Source: Mesorhizobium sp. J8
Lineage (GTDB): Bacteria > Pseudomonadota > Alphaproteobacteria > Rhizobiales > Rhizobiaceae
Assembly: GCF_016591715.1 (NCBI RefSeq)
Contig: NZ_AP024109.1
Span: forward strand, 2,108,001 to 2,172,000
DNA length: 64,000 nt
Reading direction: 5' to 3'
Part shown: positions 35,714 to 47,316 of the stretch, piece after piece
How positions within the stretch are numbered: the stretch's first letter is position 1
How the letters are laid out: each line of letters begins with the position of its first letter
Position numbers and translations under genes: made by a program
Notes under the pieces: model-generated
Databases searched by the model: none
The model's input: the letters and a program-made list of their open reading frames with translations, nothing else
What the model was told of the DNA's origin: nothing

Positions 35714-36181
35714 TCACCCGCCGCTCAGGAAGTTCTTGATGTTGCCGGTCATCGCATCCCAATTGGAAAACTGTTCCTGGAGATTGGCTTTGGTGATGCC
35801 GCCGGCGAAAGAGACGTCCATCTTGAAATTCGAGCCGTCGCCCGAATAGGCCTTCACCCAGCGGTATTTTGCGTTCCAGGCATTGGCCTGCTCGGCGGTC
35901 AGCGGGTCGGTGTAGCCGGTCGAGAATTGCAGCGACTTGCAGTTCTCGTGGTCTTCGCAGCCATAGAAGTAGATCACGTATCTGACGCCCTCGATCCGCC
36001 CGGAAATCATCGGATCGCCATTGTCGTCCCTGCCCATCCTGGCCGAGCCGAAACCTTTGGCGATATCGAGGATGGCCGCCGGCTCGGGCTTCTGGAGGAT
36101 TTCATCATCCTCGGCCCGCGCGGCCGAAACCGCGGCGACCAGCACCAGACCGGTGAGGGAAGCGGGGAAATTCGCGCGCAT
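35714..36181 (-). CDS. Secreted YbjN-domain protein
   Basis: The 155-aa product has a signal peptide (MRANFPASLTGLVLVAAVSAARA, cleavage before EDDEI). The mature domain resembles YbjN proteins: IAKGFGSARMGRDDNGDPMISGRIEGVRYVIYFYGCEDHENCKSLQFSTGY, a fold like type III secretion chaperones. The pair of cysteines could form a periplasmic disulfide. The ATG at 36181 directly gives the signal peptide. Function unknown. Confidence 0.68.
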   Translation of the reverse strand: MRANFPASLTGLVLVAAVSAARAEDDEILQKPEPAAILDIAKGFGSARMGRDDNGDPMISGRIEGVRYVIYFYGCEDHENCKSLQFSTGYTDPLTAEQANAWNAKYRWVKAYSGDGSNFKMDVSFAGGITKANLQEQFSNWDAMTGNIKNFLSGG

Positions 36182-36253
36182 TGAACCTCCTGGCCGCCAA
36201 ACGCGCATTCGCCACCAGGCCTCGGCGTCAGGGGCGGCGCATGGGCAAGAAGA

Positions 36254-36793
36254 TCAAGGTAGGGCGGCGAAACCTTCCGCAAAGCCCTTGAGGTCGACGG
36301 GGATGCCGATGCCTTCCTCGGGTGTCTGGAAGACGATGAACGTGGCCGAGGTGCCGCTCTTCAACGTGTCGAGCAGCGGCTTTTCGAGGATCACCTCCGC
36401 GTAGCAGCCGTCCTGGAAGCAGCGCACGAAATAGGCGCGGCCGATATCCTTGCCGTCGACATTGAGGCCGAGTCCGTTGGGAAGCAGCACGCCGAGCGGC
36501 GCCAGCACGCGCAGGATCTCGGCCTTGTTGTCGGCCGTGCGCAGCACCACGACCGAAAGGCCCATCTCGGGACGGTCCTCGGCGACGACGTTCTGCATCA
36601 TCACGCATTGTTCGGAGGTCGCGCCCGCCGGCGTGTCGCAGATGATCGACCACGCGCCATGCGTCGACTTCACCGTGCCGCTCGGCGGCGTGGCATTGTT
36701 CGGCTGGGCGGCGGCGCCAACGGCTATGCCGACGCCGAGCAAGGCAAGGGCAAGAACGACCTTCGCCAAGGTTCTCGAAAGCCAGGAAGTCAT
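36254..36793 (-). CDS. Invasion-associated locus B (IalB) family protein
   Basis: The 179-aa protein has an N-terminal signal/anchor (WLSRTLAKVVLALALLGVGIAVGAAA) and the IalB domain: THGAWSIICDTPAGATSEQCVMMQNV, VVVLRTADNKAEILRVLAPLGVLLPNGLGLNVDGKDIGRAYFVRCFQDGCYAEVIL. Four cysteines are placed for two disulfides. IalB of Bartonella aids entry into red cells; in free-living relatives the role is unknown. ATG 36793 has a GGAG site 6 nt upstream. Confidence 0.82.
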   Translation of the reverse strand: MTSWLSRTLAKVVLALALLGVGIAVGAAAQPNNATPPSGTVKSTHGAWSIICDTPAGATSEQCVMMQNVVAEDRPEMGLSVVVLRTADNKAEILRVLAPLGVLLPNGLGLNVDGKDIGRAYFVRCFQDGCYAEVILEKPLLDTLKSGTSATFIVFQTPEEGIGIPVDLKGFAEGFAALP

Positions 36794-37121
36794 GACGGCT
36801 CCATTGCGAATCACGGCACTTTAAGCTGCGCCGGGGCCAAGTAAAGGACGAGACCGTCGCTGGCCCGCCCCGATACCGGCAATTACGTGCTTTTCCAAAG
36901 CAAATTCGCCCTAATTGCGACCATTGCGCATGGAGCGCGCCAGGGGCTGAAGACCGCCTTCGGCCTGCGCGCAAAAATGCCGCACGGTTTCCTCCGCTCC
37001 TTTCTTGCGGAGGGAAATAGAGTATGGTTTGAACCACCCTAGGGACAGACCGGGATTCCCAATCCCGGCAGCGTCCGTTATTGGTGCGACCAGATCGCGG
37101 GAAGCGGGAGACGAGAGGGCG
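36794..37121 (+). promoter_or_regulatory. Control region of the cytochrome c oxidase operon
   Basis: This 328-bp region between divergent genes has no supported gene. Near its end it has three dyad symmetries in a row: TGGTT-TG-AACCA (37025-37036), CCCTAGGG (37037-37044) and CCGGGATT-CCC-AATCCCGG (37050-37068), all within 100 nt of the coxB start. They could be operators or leader hairpins. Confidence 0.5.
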
Positions 37122-38006
37122 ATGAGGAAATTCCTGGCAAGCGCTGAATTCTTGGCAGGTGCGGCAGCTTCGGCCGTGCTCTTCTCCAGTGCGGCGGCCC
37201 GTGCCGACCAGCCGCGGGAATGGGAGGTGAGCTTCCAGGCGCCGGCGACCGACATGATGCGGCAGATCGAGCGGTTCGGGAACTACACCATGTGGTTCAT
37301 CGTCCCGATCACCATCCTCGTGCTGCTGCTTCTGCTGGTCTGCATCGTCAGGTTCCGCGCCAGCGCCAACCCGGTGCCGTCCAAGACCAGCCACAACACG
37401 CTGATCGAGGTGATCTGGACCGTCGGCCCGGTGATCGTGCTTCTGCTCATCGCCATTCCCTCCTTCCAGCTGCTCACCGCGCAATACACCCCGCCGGAAG
37501 AAGCCAAGCTCACCGTCAAGGCGACCGGTAACCAGTGGAACTGGGATTACGAATACCAGGTCGACAAGACCTTCTCCTTCAACTCGGCGGTTCTCCAGGA
37601 TGCCGACCGCGCCAAGGCCGGCAAGGAAGATCGCGCCCTCTATCCGCGCCTGCTGGCGGTCGACAACGAGCTGGTCGTGCCGGTCAACACCATGACCCGC
37701 GTGCTGATCACGGCGACCGACGTCATCCACTCTTTCGCCGTGCCGTCCTTCGGCATCAAGATGGACGCCGTGCCCGGCCGCACCAACGAGACCTGGTTCA
37801 AGGCGGAGAAGGAAGGCCTCTATTACGGCCAGTGCTCGCAGCTCTGCGGCAAGGACCATGCCTTCATGCCGATCGCAGTCCGTGTCGTGTCCGACGCGCA
37901 GTTCAAGACCTGGCTGGAGACGGCCAAGACCGACGTGCCTGCCGCCAACAAGGCGCTGATGGCCGAGATCGATGGTACCAACAAGGTAGCGGCCGCCGGC
38001 AACTGA
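37122..38006 (+). CDS. coxB: Cytochrome c oxidase subunit II
   Basis: The 294-aa protein has a signal peptide, two transmembrane helices (TMWFIVPITILVLLLLLVCIV and VIWTVGPVIVLLLIAIPSF regions) and a periplasmic cupredoxin domain with the CuA site YGQCSQLCGKDHAFM. Aromatic WNWDYEY is the electron-entry region. It accepts electrons from cytochrome c. ATG 37122 follows GAGAGGG. First gene of the aa3 oxidase operon. Confidence 0.95.
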   Translation: MRKFLASAEFLAGAAASAVLFSSAAARADQPREWEVSFQAPATDMMRQIERFGNYTMWFIVPITILVLLLLLVCIVRFRASANPVPSKTSHNTLIEVIWTVGPVIVLLLIAIPSFQLLTAQYTPPEEAKLTVKATGNQWNWDYEYQVDKTFSFNSAVLQDADRAKAGKEDRALYPRLLAVDNELVVPVNTMTRVLITATDVIHSFAVPSFGIKMDAVPGRTNETWFKAEKEGLYYGQCSQLCGKDHAFMPIAVRVVSDAQFKTWLETAKTDVPAANKALMAEIDGTNKVAAAGN

Positions 38007-38029
38007 TGTCGCGGGTTAGCAAGATTTAG

Positions 38030-39694
<1,665 letters not shown>

Positions 39695-39769
39695 GCAGCG
39701 TCCCGACGCATACGAGGCCGCCGGCATGCCCGGCGGTCTTGGCCAACGGAATGATGGACTTAAGTACGC

Positions 39770-40714
39770 ATGGCCCTTGCCGAAGACAGATTGACGGAGG
39801 AAGCGGGCTTTCGCATGTCGGAAGCGACCGCGGGCGACTTCTTCGCCCTCCTGAAGCCGCGAGTCATGTCGCTGGTGGTCTTCACGGCCTTTGTCGGTCT
39901 GGTCGCGGCGCCAACCGCCATCAATCCGCTGATAGCGCTGGTCGCCATCCTGGCGATCGCCATCGGGGCCGGCGCCTCGGGCGCGCTCAACATGTGGTAT
40001 GACGCCGATATCGACGCCGTGATGACCAGGACCGCCGGCCGCCCGGTTCCCGCCGGCCGCGTCGCGCCGGGCGAGGCGCTGAGCTTCGGCCTCGTGCTCT
40101 CCGTGCTGTCGGTGATGACGCTGGGTGTCTTGGTCAACTGGCTGTCGGCCTCGCTGCTTGCCTTCACCATCTTCTTCTACGCCGTCGTCTACACCATGTG
40201 GCTGAAGCGCTGGACGCCGCAGAACATCGTCATCGGCGGCGCCGCCGGAGCCATTCCGCCGGTGATCGGCTGGGCCGCGGTGACTGGTTCGGTCAGCCTC
40301 GAAAGCGTGATCCTGTTCCTGATCATCTTCCTGTGGACGCCACCGCATTTCTGGGCGCTGGCTCTCTTCAAGTCCGACGACTACGCCCGCGCCGGCATCC
40401 CGATGATGCCGAATGTGGCTGGCCATGCCTCGACCCGTCGGCAGATATTCACCTATGCGCTGATCCTGGCGCCGGTCGGCGTGCTGCCCTGGGCGCTCGG
40501 CTATACCACGGCCGGTTATGGCGTCGTTTCCGCGGTGCTGGGCCTCGGTTTCGTCTGGTATGCCTGGAAGGTGCTCGCCATGGCCGATGACGACCGCGCG
40601 ATGAAACCTGCCAAGGCGCTGTTTGCCTATTCGCTGCTCTATCTCTTCGCCATTTTCGCCGCCTATCTCGTCGATTGCGTCGTCGGGCGCGCGCTCATGA
40701 TGGGGGGAGTATGA
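39770..40714 (+). CDS. ctaB: Protohaem IX farnesyltransferase (haem O synthase)
   Basis: The 314-aa UbiA-type prenyltransferase has the Asp-rich motif [19 protein letters not shown] and the second motif [16 protein letters not shown], with about nine membrane helices. It converts haem B to haem O for the oxidase. An upstream in-frame ATG gives the start at 39770; the second Met ([10 protein letters not shown]) is an alternative. It overlaps the next gene (ATGA). Confidence 0.94.
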   Translation: MALAEDRLTEEAGFRMSEATAGDFFALLKPRVMSLVVFTAFVGLVAAPTAINPLIALVAILAIAIGAGASGALNMWYDADIDAVMTRTAGRPVPAGRVAPGEALSFGLVLSVLSVMTLGVLVNWLSASLLAFTIFFYAVVYTMWLKRWTPQNIVIGGAAGAIPPVIGWAAVTGSVSLESVILFLIIFLWTPPHFWALALFKSDDYARAGIPMMPNVAGHASTRRQIFTYALILAPVGVLPWALGYTTAGYGVVSAVLGLGFVWYAWKVLAMADDDRAMKPAKALFAYSLLYLFAIFAAYLVDCVVGRALMMGGV

Positions 40715-40902
40715 TCGTGGCCGATAAGAACCTCGAACTGGTCACGTTGACCGAGCGCCAGCAGAAGGCGCGCCGCAGCCGTTCCGCGGCCATAGGTCTC
40801 GCCTTGGCCGCCTTGGTCATCATCTTCTACGTCGTCACCATCGTGCGCTTCGGCCATCATGGCGCGAGCCTCACCGGCTCCGGCCTGCTGGGAGGCGGCT
40901 GA
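40711..40902 (+). CDS. Small membrane protein of the cox operon (CoxF-like)
   Basis: The 63-aa protein has one transmembrane helix ([19 protein letters not shown]) after a basic cytoplasmic N-terminus. It overlaps ctaB by 4 nt and ctaG by 1 nt, so it is translationally coupled to both. Its position and form match the small CoxF/CtaK-type ORFs between ctaB and ctaG in alphaproteobacteria. It may help assemble the oxidase. Confidence 0.78.
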   Translation: MIVADKNLELVTLTERQQKARRSRSAAIGLALAALVIIFYVVTIVRFGHHGASLTGSGLLGGG

Positions 40903-41531
40903 TGAGCGGCGAGAGTGCCAAGCACCGCAACAAGGTCAACAACGGCGTCGTTGCTGCCGTCTGCCTCGCCTTCTTCACCGGCATGGTCGGCATGGCCTAT
41001 GCGGCGGTGCCGCTCTACAAGATGTTCTGCCAGGTCACCGGCTACGGTGGCACCACGCAACGCGCCGAAAAGCAATATGCCGGCCGTGTGCTCGACCGCG
41101 ACATCACTGTCCGCTTCGACGCCAACACCAACGGCATTCCATGGCAATTCGAGCCCGTCGCCCGTTCCGTGACGATCAAGATCGGCGAGACGGCCCAGGC
41201 GCATTACAGCGCCACCAACAGTTTCGACCGTCCCATCACCGGCCGCGCTTCGTTCAACGTGCAGCCCGAAATGGCCGGCGGCTATTTCAACAAGGTGGAG
41301 TGCTTCTGCTTCACCGATACGACGCTGAAGCCCGGCGAGACGCTGGACATGCCGGTCGTGTTCTATGTCGATCCAGACATCGTCAATGTGCCGGAACTCA
41401 AGGACTTGAAGACGATCACCCTGTCCTACACGATGTTTCCGGTCGAAAAGAAACAGCCGGTCGCCTCCTCGGCGCCGGCCGCTGGCAACAGCAGCAAAGT
41501 TCCAGATTCCGAAGCAAGCCTCGGGGGTTGA
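40902..41531 (+). CDS. ctaG: Cytochrome c oxidase assembly protein CtaG (Cox11)
   Basis: The 209-aa protein has one N-terminal membrane anchor ([21 protein letters not shown]) and a periplasmic immunoglobulin-like domain with the copper motif [25 protein letters not shown] is the conserved segment after the anchor. It delivers copper to CuB of subunit I. The start overlaps the preceding stop (TGATG). Confidence 0.94.
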   Translation: MSGESAKHRNKVNNGVVAAVCLAFFTGMVGMAYAAVPLYKMFCQVTGYGGTTQRAEKQYAGRVLDRDITVRFDANTNGIPWQFEPVARSVTIKIGETAQAHYSATNSFDRPITGRASFNVQPEMAGGYFNKVECFCFTDTTLKPGETLDMPVVFYVDPDIVNVPELKDLKTITLSYTMFPVEKKQPVASSAPAAGNSSKVPDSEASLGG

Positions 41532-41532
41532 T

Positions 41533-42414
41533 ATGGCAGACGCGCACGCAAAACCACAACACGACTACCATCTCGTCAACCCGAGCCCCTGGCCCTTCCT
41601 GGGTTCGGTGGGCGCGCTGGTCACCGCGATCGGCGGCGTCTGCCTGATGCAGTATCTGAAGGGCGGTAACTTCCCGGTCTTCGGACACAACATCGCCAAT
41701 CCGTGGCTGTTCTTCATCGGCATGATCATCGTGCTGTACACGATGTTCGCCTGGTGGTCGGACACCATCAAGGAAGCGCATGAAGGCTATCACACGCGCG
41801 TCGTGTCGCTGCATCTGCGCTACGGCATGATCATGTTCATCGCCTCCGAGGTGATGTTCTTCGTCGCCTGGTTCTGGGCCTTCTTCGACGCCAGTCTCTT
41901 CCCCGGTGAGGCGAACCAGTATGCCCGCACCGCCTTCACCGGCGGCGTCTGGCCGCCGAAGGGCCTGGAGGTCCTCGATCCGTTCCATCTGCCGCTCTAC
42001 AACACCATCATCCTGCTTCTGTCGGGCACGACGGTCACCTGGGCGCACCATGCGCTGCTGCATGGCGACCGCAAGGGCTTGATCAACGGCCTGGTGCTGA
42101 CCGTCGGCCTCGGCATGCTGTTCACCATGGTGCAGGCCTACGAGTACATGCACGCTCCGTTCGGCTTCCGGGATTCGATCTACGGCGCCACCTTCTTCAT
42201 GGCGACCGGCTTCCACGGTTTCCATGTCATCATCGGCACCATCTTCCTGCTGGTCTGCCTGGTGCGCGCGATGCGCGGCGACTTCACGCCGAAGCAGCAT
42301 TTCGGCTTCGAGGCGGCGGCCTGGTACTGGCACTTCGTCGACGTGGTCTGGCTGTTCCTGTTCAGCGCCATCTATGTCTGGGCCTCGAGCGGCGCGCTGA
42401 TCGAAGGCCATTGA
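41533..42414 (+). CDS. ctaE: Cytochrome c oxidase subunit III
   Basis: The 293-aa seven-helix subunit starts 1 nt after the ctaG stop. Characteristic segments are [38 protein letters not shown], and [23 protein letters not shown] at the C-terminus. It stabilises subunit I and its proton-uptake path. An intrinsic terminator follows, so this is probably the last gene of the main cox transcript. Confidence 0.95.
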   Translation: MADAHAKPQHDYHLVNPSPWPFLGSVGALVTAIGGVCLMQYLKGGNFPVFGHNIANPWLFFIGMIIVLYTMFAWWSDTIKEAHEGYHTRVVSLHLRYGMIMFIASEVMFFVAWFWAFFDASLFPGEANQYARTAFTGGVWPPKGLEVLDPFHLPLYNTIILLLSGTTVTWAHHALLHGDRKGLINGLVLTVGLGMLFTMVQAYEYMHAPFGFRDSIYGATFFMATGFHGFHVIIGTIFLLVCLVRAMRGDFTPKQHFGFEAAAWYWHFVDVVWLFLFSAIYVWASSGALIEGH

Positions 42415-42437
42415 ACTGAAGGCCTTCGAAATCCAAC

Positions 42438-42471
42438 GGGCGGCTGCGGCGACGTGGCCGCCTTATTTTTT
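42438..42471 (+). terminator. Intrinsic terminator after ctaE
   Basis: GGCGGC (42439-42444) pairs with GCCGCC (42457-42462) around a 12-nt loop, and TTATTTTTT follows at 42463-42471. This is the clearest plus-strand Rho-independent terminator in the window; it separates the cox genes from DUF983 and SURF1. Confidence 0.8.
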
Positions 42472-42497
42472 GGAGCGAAAGGGTCTAGGGTGCGGAC

Positions 42498-42884
42498 ATG
42501 AACGAAGACAAGGCGATCTGGCCGCCCATCGATCCGATCTCGGCCGGCCTGCATGGCCGCTGCCCGCGCTGCGGCGAAGGCAAGCTGTTCTCCGGTTTCC
42601 TTACCGTCGGCAAGCGCTGCTACAATTGCGGGCTCGACTATTCCTTCGCCGATGCCGGAGACGGACCGGCGGTCTTCGTCATCCTGATCATCGGCTTCAT
42701 CGTCGTCGGCCTGGCGCTGTGGATGGAGGTGACGCTCAGCCCGCCGCTCTGGCTGCACTTCCTTTTGTGGATACCGCTGGCGCTGGTGCTTTGCCTGACG
42801 GCGCTGCGCCTCATCAAGGGCGTGCTGATCACCTTGCAATATTCCAAGAAGGCCGCTGAAGGCAGGCTGGAATCCAACAAATGA
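42498..42884 (+). CDS. DUF983 family membrane protein
   Basis: The 128-aa protein has an N-terminal zinc-ribbon-like part (CPRCGEGKLF, then CYNCGLDYSFADAGDG) followed by two membrane helices. DUF983 proteins are regularly found next to oxidase assembly genes in alphaproteobacteria. The role is not proven. It overlaps SURF1 by 4 nt. Confidence 0.82.
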   Translation: MNEDKAIWPPIDPISAGLHGRCPRCGEGKLFSGFLTVGKRCYNCGLDYSFADAGDGPAVFVILIIGFIVVGLALWMEVTLSPPLWLHFLLWIPLALVLCLTALRLIKGVLITLQYSKKAAEGRLESNK

Positions 42885-43636
42885 ACGAGACGAACAGTCT
42901 GGCTGCCGGCCGTTCGCGGCAGCGCTCGGCGTTGCTCCTCGGTCTCGGCCTCGTCTTGTTCACCGTCCTGATCGGGCTCGGCACCTGGCAGGTCCAGCGC
43001 CTGCATTGGAAGGAAGACCTGCTCGCGACCATCGACAAGCGCGTCCATTCCGCACCGTTGCCGCTGGCCGATGTCGAGAGGGAGTTCGCCGCTTCCCATG
43101 ACGTCGACTACACCCCGGTGACGGTGACCGGCACTTTCCTGCACCAGGGCGAACGGCACTTCTTTTCCACCTGGCAAGGCGACAGCGGCTTCAACGTCTA
43201 CACGCCCCTGCAGCTCGAGGACGGCCGCTTCGTGCTCGTCAACCGCGGCTTCGTTCCCTACGACCTCAAGGATCCGGCCAAGCGACAACAAGGCGAAATT
43301 GCCGGCAAGGTGACGGTGACCGGCCTCGCCCGCAATCCGCTGCCCGCAAAGCCGTCGATGATGCTTCCCGACAACGACGTCGCCAAGAACATCTTCTATT
43401 GGAAGGACCGCGACGTCATGGCGGCGACCGCCGGCCTGCCGCCCGGTTTCGTCCTGGTGCCGTTCTTCATCGATGCCGACAAGACGCCGAATCCCGGCGG
43501 CCTGCCGGTCGGTGGCGTCACCATCATCGACCTGCCGAACAACCACTTGCAATATGCCGTAACCTGGTATGGGCTGGCTGCCGCCCTTGCGGCCGTGCTG
43601 ATCCTGAGGTTGCGCCGCCCCGCGAAAGAGCCGTGA
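42881..43636 (+). CDS. SURF1 family oxidase assembly protein
   Basis: The 251-aa protein has two terminal membrane helices (LLGLGLVLFTVLIGLGTWQVQRLHWK and YAVTWYGLAAALAAVLIL) and the SURF1 core with VNRGFVPYDLKDP. SURF1 helps insert haem a into subunit I. It is coupled to DUF983 by overlap. Confidence 0.92.
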   Translation: MNETNSLAAGRSRQRSALLLGLGLVLFTVLIGLGTWQVQRLHWKEDLLATIDKRVHSAPLPLADVEREFAASHDVDYTPVTVTGTFLHQGERHFFSTWQGDSGFNVYTPLQLEDGRFVLVNRGFVPYDLKDPAKRQQGEIAGKVTVTGLARNPLPAKPSMMLPDNDVAKNIFYWKDRDVMAATAGLPPGFVLVPFFIDADKTPNPGGLPVGGVTIIDLPNNHLQYAVTWYGLAAALAAVLILRLRRPAKEP

Positions 43637-43712
43637 GCGCCGCCGCTCTTGACAGGGCAGGGGTGCGCACCTCATTTCGCGTCCAGCCCTACGACTTAAC
43701 CGGCCAGAATTC

Positions 43713-44717
43713 ATGATTGAGAAAAAGCCACCGCTGACGATCAGGCTCTGCCAGCCGCGCGGCTTCTGCGCCGGCGTCGACCGCGCCATCCAGATCGTCG
43801 TGCTGGCGCTGAAGAAATACGGGGCGCCGGTCTATGTCCGCCACGAGATCGTGCACAACCGCTATGTCGTGGAAGGGCTGCAGAGCCTCGGCGCCGTGTT
43901 CATCGAGGAACTTTCCGAAATTCCGCCGGAGCATCGGCAGTCGCCGGTGGTCTTTTCCGCGCATGGCGTGCCGAAATCGGTTCCGGCGGACGCTGAGGCG
44001 CGCAATCTCTTCTATCTCGACGCCACCTGCCCGCTCGTCTCCAAGGTGCACAAGCAGGCGATGCGCCACCAGCGGCTCGGCCGCCATGTGCTTTTGATCG
44101 GCCATGCCGGTCACCCGGAAGTGATCGGCACGATGGGGCAGTTGCCAGAAGGCGCCGTGACGCTGATCGAGACCGAGGCCGACGCCGCGCGCTTCGAGCC
44201 AGTCGACGCTTCCGCGCTGGGCTTCGTCACCCAGACGACCTTGTCGGTCGAGGACACCGCCGGCATCATCCGGGCGCTCCAGGAGCGGTTTCCGCAACTG
44301 CATGCGCCGGCCGCCGAATCGATCTGCTACGCCACCACCAATCGCCAGGAAGCGGTGAAGGAGACTGCGGTCGGGGCCGATCTCTTCCTCGTCGTCGGCG
44401 CTCCCAATTCGTCCAACTCGCGCCGCCTTGTCGAAGTGGCGGAGCGTGCGGGTGCGACGATGTCGCTTCTCGTGCAGCGCGCCGCCGAAATTCCGTGGGA
44501 TGAGATCGCCGGGATCAGGACGCTTGGTCTGTCGGCCGGCGCCTCGGCGCCGGAGATCATCGTCGACGAGATCATCGACGCCTTCCGGCAGCGCTTCGAC
44601 GTCACCATCGATCTGGCCGTCACGGCCACTGAAACGGAGGATTTCCCGGTGATGCGGGTGCTGCGCGATGTCGAACTGACGGCGGCCGACATGGCCTTCG
44701 TCAACGGAGCGGCGTGA
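43713..44717 (+). CDS. ispH: 4-hydroxy-3-methylbut-2-enyl diphosphate reductase
   Basis: The 334-aa [4Fe-4S] enzyme makes IPP and DMAPP in the last MEP step. Its three cluster cysteines are in [25 protein letters not shown] and [14 protein letters not shown]. The substrate motifs [10 protein letters not shown] and [15 protein letters not shown] are also present. The ATG at 43713 starts [12 protein letters not shown]. dxs, the first enzyme of the same pathway, is at 25431. Confidence 0.95.
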   Translation: MIEKKPPLTIRLCQPRGFCAGVDRAIQIVVLALKKYGAPVYVRHEIVHNRYVVEGLQSLGAVFIEELSEIPPEHRQSPVVFSAHGVPKSVPADAEARNLFYLDATCPLVSKVHKQAMRHQRLGRHVLLIGHAGHPEVIGTMGQLPEGAVTLIETEADAARFEPVDASALGFVTQTTLSVEDTAGIIRALQERFPQLHAPAAESICYATTNRQEAVKETAVGADLFLVVGAPNSSNSRRLVEVAERAGATMSLLVQRAAEIPWDEIAGIRTLGLSAGASAPEIIVDEIIDAFRQRFDVTIDLAVTATETEDFPVMRVLRDVELTAADMAFVNGAA

Positions 44718-44723
44718 AACCGC

Positions 44724-45686
44724 ATGGCCGTCTACACCGACGTCAACGAAGGCGAGCTGACCGCGTTCCTCAAAGCCTATCCGGTGGGAGAACTGCTCTC
44801 TTACAAGGGCATCGCCGAAGGCACCGAGAATTCCAACTTCCTGGTCCACGCCTCGACCGGCTCCTACATCCTGACCCTCTACGAGAAGCGCGTCGACAAG
44901 GCCGACCTGCCGTTCTTTCTCGGCCTGATGGGCCATCTCGCCAGGAAGGGCATTTCCTGCCCGCTGCCGGTGACCGCGCATGACGGCACCGTCATCGGCA
45001 CGCTGGCCGGCCGTCCGGCCGTCATCATCACCTTCCTCGAGGGCCTGTCGCTCAGGCGGCCGACCGCCGCGCACTGCGCAGAGGTCGGCAAGGCGCTCGC
45101 CGGCCTCCATCTTGCCGGCCAGGATTTTCAGATGCGAAGGCCGAACGCGCTGGCGATCGACGGCTGGCGCAAGCTCTGGGCCGCTTCGCGCGACCGCGCC
45201 GACGAGGTCGAGCCGGGCTTGGCGGCCGAGGTCGATGCCGATTTCAGGGATTTCGAGCGCAGCTGGCCTGCCGGCCTGCCGCAGGGCATCATCCACGCCG
45301 ACCTGTTCCCGGACAATGTCTTCTTCCTCGGCGAGAAGCTGTCGGGGCTGATCGACTTCTACTTCGCCTGCGACGATCTCTACGCCTACGATGTCGCCAC
45401 CTGCCTCAACGCCTGGTGCTTCGAGAAGGATTTTTCCTTCAACCTGACCAAGGGAGCGGCGCTCCTTTCCGGCTACCAGTCGGTGCGGCCGCTCTCAGGC
45501 GACGAGAAGGCGGCGCTGCCGACGCTGGCGCGCGGCTCGGCGCTGCGCTTCATGCTCACGAGGCTCTATGACTGGCTGACCATTCCGGATGGCGGGCTGG
45601 TGATGAAGCGCGACCCGACCGAATATATCCGCCGCATGCGCTTCCACCGCGCCATCAAGTCGCCATCCGAATACGGGCTGACATGA
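44724..45686 (+). CDS. thrB: Homoserine kinase (APH-fold type)
   Basis: The 320-aa protein belongs to the alphaproteobacterial ThrB that has a choline/aminoglycoside-kinase fold rather than the GHMP fold. It shows [24 protein letters not shown] (ATP lid region), the catalytic loop [14 protein letters not shown] and [17 protein letters not shown]. It phosphorylates homoserine for threonine synthesis; thrC is at 53964. It starts 6 nt after ispH and overlaps rnhA by 4 nt. Confidence 0.92.
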   Translation: MAVYTDVNEGELTAFLKAYPVGELLSYKGIAEGTENSNFLVHASTGSYILTLYEKRVDKADLPFFLGLMGHLARKGISCPLPVTAHDGTVIGTLAGRPAVIITFLEGLSLRRPTAAHCAEVGKALAGLHLAGQDFQMRRPNALAIDGWRKLWAASRDRADEVEPGLAAEVDADFRDFERSWPAGLPQGIIHADLFPDNVFFLGEKLSGLIDFYFACDDLYAYDVATCLNAWCFEKDFSFNLTKGAALLSGYQSVRPLSGDEKAALPTLARGSALRFMLTRLYDWLTIPDGGLVMKRDPTEYIRRMRFHRAIKSPSEYGLT

Positions 45687-46216
45687 ACAAAAAGGTAGAG
45701 ATTTTCACCGACGGCGCCTGCTCGGGCAATCCCGGGCCGGGCGGCTGGGGCGCGGTGCTGCGCTACAACGGCGTCACCAAGGAACTGTCCGGCGGCGAGG
45801 CCGAGACCACCAACAACCGCATGGAACTGCTCGCCGCCATCACGGCGCTCAACGCGCTGAAGGAGCCTTGCGCGGTCGACCTTTATACCGACAGCAAATA
45901 CGTCATGGACGGCATCTCCAAATGGATTCATGGCTGGAAGAAGAACGGCTGGAAGACCGGCGACAAGAAGCCGGTGAAAAATGGCGAGCTCTGGCAGGCG
46001 CTCGACGAGGCCAACCGGCGCCACAAGGTCACCTGGTACTGGGTGAAGGGCCATGCCGGCCACCCGGAGAACGAACGCGCCGACGAACTGGCCCGGCAAG
46101 GCATGGCGCCGTTCAAGCCGAAGCTGGCAAGGCCCGCGCCGCTTGCGGAGGCCTCAACGCAGAAAGGCGCTCCGGCAAGAAAGCCTGCGCCCAGACGGTC
46201 GACCCAAAGTTATTGA
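45683..46216 (+). CDS. rnhA: Ribonuclease HI
   Basis: The 177-aa nuclease has all four catalytic acids: Asp in [17 protein letters not shown], Glu in [12 protein letters not shown], Asp in [12 protein letters not shown] and Asp in [12 protein letters not shown]. The core ends near residue 150; a basic Pro/Ala-rich tail of ~27 residues follows. It removes RNA from RNA-DNA hybrids. Coupled to thrB by ATGA. Confidence 0.95.
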   Translation: MNKKVEIFTDGACSGNPGPGGWGAVLRYNGVTKELSGGEAETTNNRMELLAAITALNALKEPCAVDLYTDSKYVMDGISKWIHGWKKNGWKTGDKKPVKNGELWQALDEANRRHKVTWYWVKGHAGHPENERADELARQGMAPFKPKLARPAPLAEASTQKGAPARKPAPRRSTQSY

Positions 46217-46236
46217 GAGTTTGACGACTTCTCCTG

Positions 46237-46713
46237 TCATCGGATCAGCAGCGCCGTCGAGAACATGCCAAGCGCGAACACCGTGTGCGCCGCGAGATTC
46301 AGCGCGCGCACCTTCGTCGGGTTGGGGGTCTTGGATGCCGCCCAGCCGGCGCCCATGCCTGGCGCCAGCAGGAACCAGCCGGCTCCGACGGTGACGATGC
46401 CGAGGATGAAGGCCGGCAGGAAGGTCGGCGCCGCCAGCCAGCCGGCGCCCGCGAGCACCACCAGGATCACGCCGTATAGGATGCCAACGAGATAGTGGAA
46501 GGCCCAGCCCAGCGCTTTTTCATGCGCATAGGGCGCGGCCTTGCCGATATCGTCATGAAAGACCCTCTCCGGCAGATGCCGGACCCAGCGCCCGACCATG
46601 CCCCAATTGGGCAAGGGCTGGCCGATCGTCTTGTTGAGGATGATCGCCCAGATATCCATGAACACCGTGGCGCCGATGCCGATCGCCACCGCGCGCCAGA
46701 TGGTGTCGAGCAT
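46237..46713 (-). CDS. DUF2938 family membrane protein
   Basis: The 158-aa protein has four hydrophobic helices and the family pattern AIGIGATVFMDIWAIILNK ... LPNWGMVGRWVRHLPERVFHDDIGKAAP ... ALGWAFHYLVGILYG. Function unknown. It is convergent with rnhA. Confidence 0.8.
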   Translation of the reverse strand: MLDTIWRAVAIGIGATVFMDIWAIILNKTIGQPLPNWGMVGRWVRHLPERVFHDDIGKAAPYAHEKALGWAFHYLVGILYGVILVVLAGAGWLAAPTFLPAFILGIVTVGAGWFLLAPGMGAGWAASKTPNPTKVRALNLAAHTVFALGMFSTALLIR

Positions 46714-46715
46714 CA

Positions 46716-46785
46716 GAGCATGATCCCGAACCGGAGGTCAGCGCACGCAAAAAGTGGGAACCGGTTTTCGGACAAGATCATGCTC
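46716..46785. repeat. GAGCATGATC palindromic intergenic element, copy 2
   Basis: GAGCATGATC (46716-46725) pairs with GATCATGCTC (46776-46785), with CCGAACCGG and CCGGTTTTCGG inside. It is a variant of the 35580-35630 palindrome and lies just upstream of the DUF2938 start. Confidence 0.8.
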
Positions 46786-46789
46786 CAAC

Positions 46790-46835
46790 AAAAATGAGAT
46801 CAGGATGGCGGGTCAACGAAACGTCATCCTGATCT
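46790..46835 (-). terminator. Intrinsic terminator of the peroxiredoxin gene
   Basis: On the minus strand an 11-bp perfect stem AGATCAGGATG/CATCCTGATCT (46825-46835 with 46797-46807) with a 17-nt loop is followed within a few bases by TTTTT. It overlaps the stop codon of the peroxiredoxin gene. Confidence 0.75.
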
Positions 46836-47316
46836 AGAGCTGCTCGAGGATCTTGGCGGCGCCGCTCTCGTTGACGCCAGGCTTTGTCTCGACATTGAGC
46901 GCAGTGACCTTGCCGTCGTCAACGATCATCGAAAAGCGCTTGGAGCGCAGTCCCATGCCGGCCGCGGAAAGATCGTTCTCCAGCCCCACGGACTTGGCGA
47001 AATCACCGCTGCCGTCGGCGAGATAGAGGATCTTGCCTTCGCCGCCCGAGAAGCGCGCCCAGGCGCCCATGACATGCACGTCGTTGACCGAGACGACGGC
47101 GATCGTGTCCACGCCACGCGCCAGGATGGCGTCATGGTTTTCCAGATAGCCCGGCAAATGGTTGTTGCTGCAGGTCGGCGTGAAGGCGCCGGGGACGCCG
47201 AAAAGCACCACCTTCTTGCCGGTGAAGATCTCTGTGCCCTTTATGTCCTTCGCGCCATCGGCGGTCATCGTCTTGAAGGTCACGTCGGGCAGTTTTTCGC
47301 CAACCGAAATGGTCAT
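46834..47316 (-). CDS. Peroxiredoxin (Prx5/AhpE-type)
   Basis: The 160-aa protein has the peroxidatic cysteine motif PGAFTPTCSNNHLPGY and VVSVNDVHVMGAWARF of Prx5-group peroxiredoxins. It lacks the C-terminal glutaredoxin domain found in some relatives. It reduces peroxides with thiol or glutaredoxin donors in the cytoplasm. It ends in an intrinsic terminator. Confidence 0.92.
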   Translation of the reverse strand: MTISVGEKLPDVTFKTMTADGAKDIKGTEIFTGKKVVLFGVPGAFTPTCSNNHLPGYLENHDAILARGVDTIAVVSVNDVHVMGAWARFSGGEGKILYLADGSGDFAKSVGLENDLSAAGMGLRSKRFSMIVDDGKVTALNVETKPGVNESGAAKILEQL

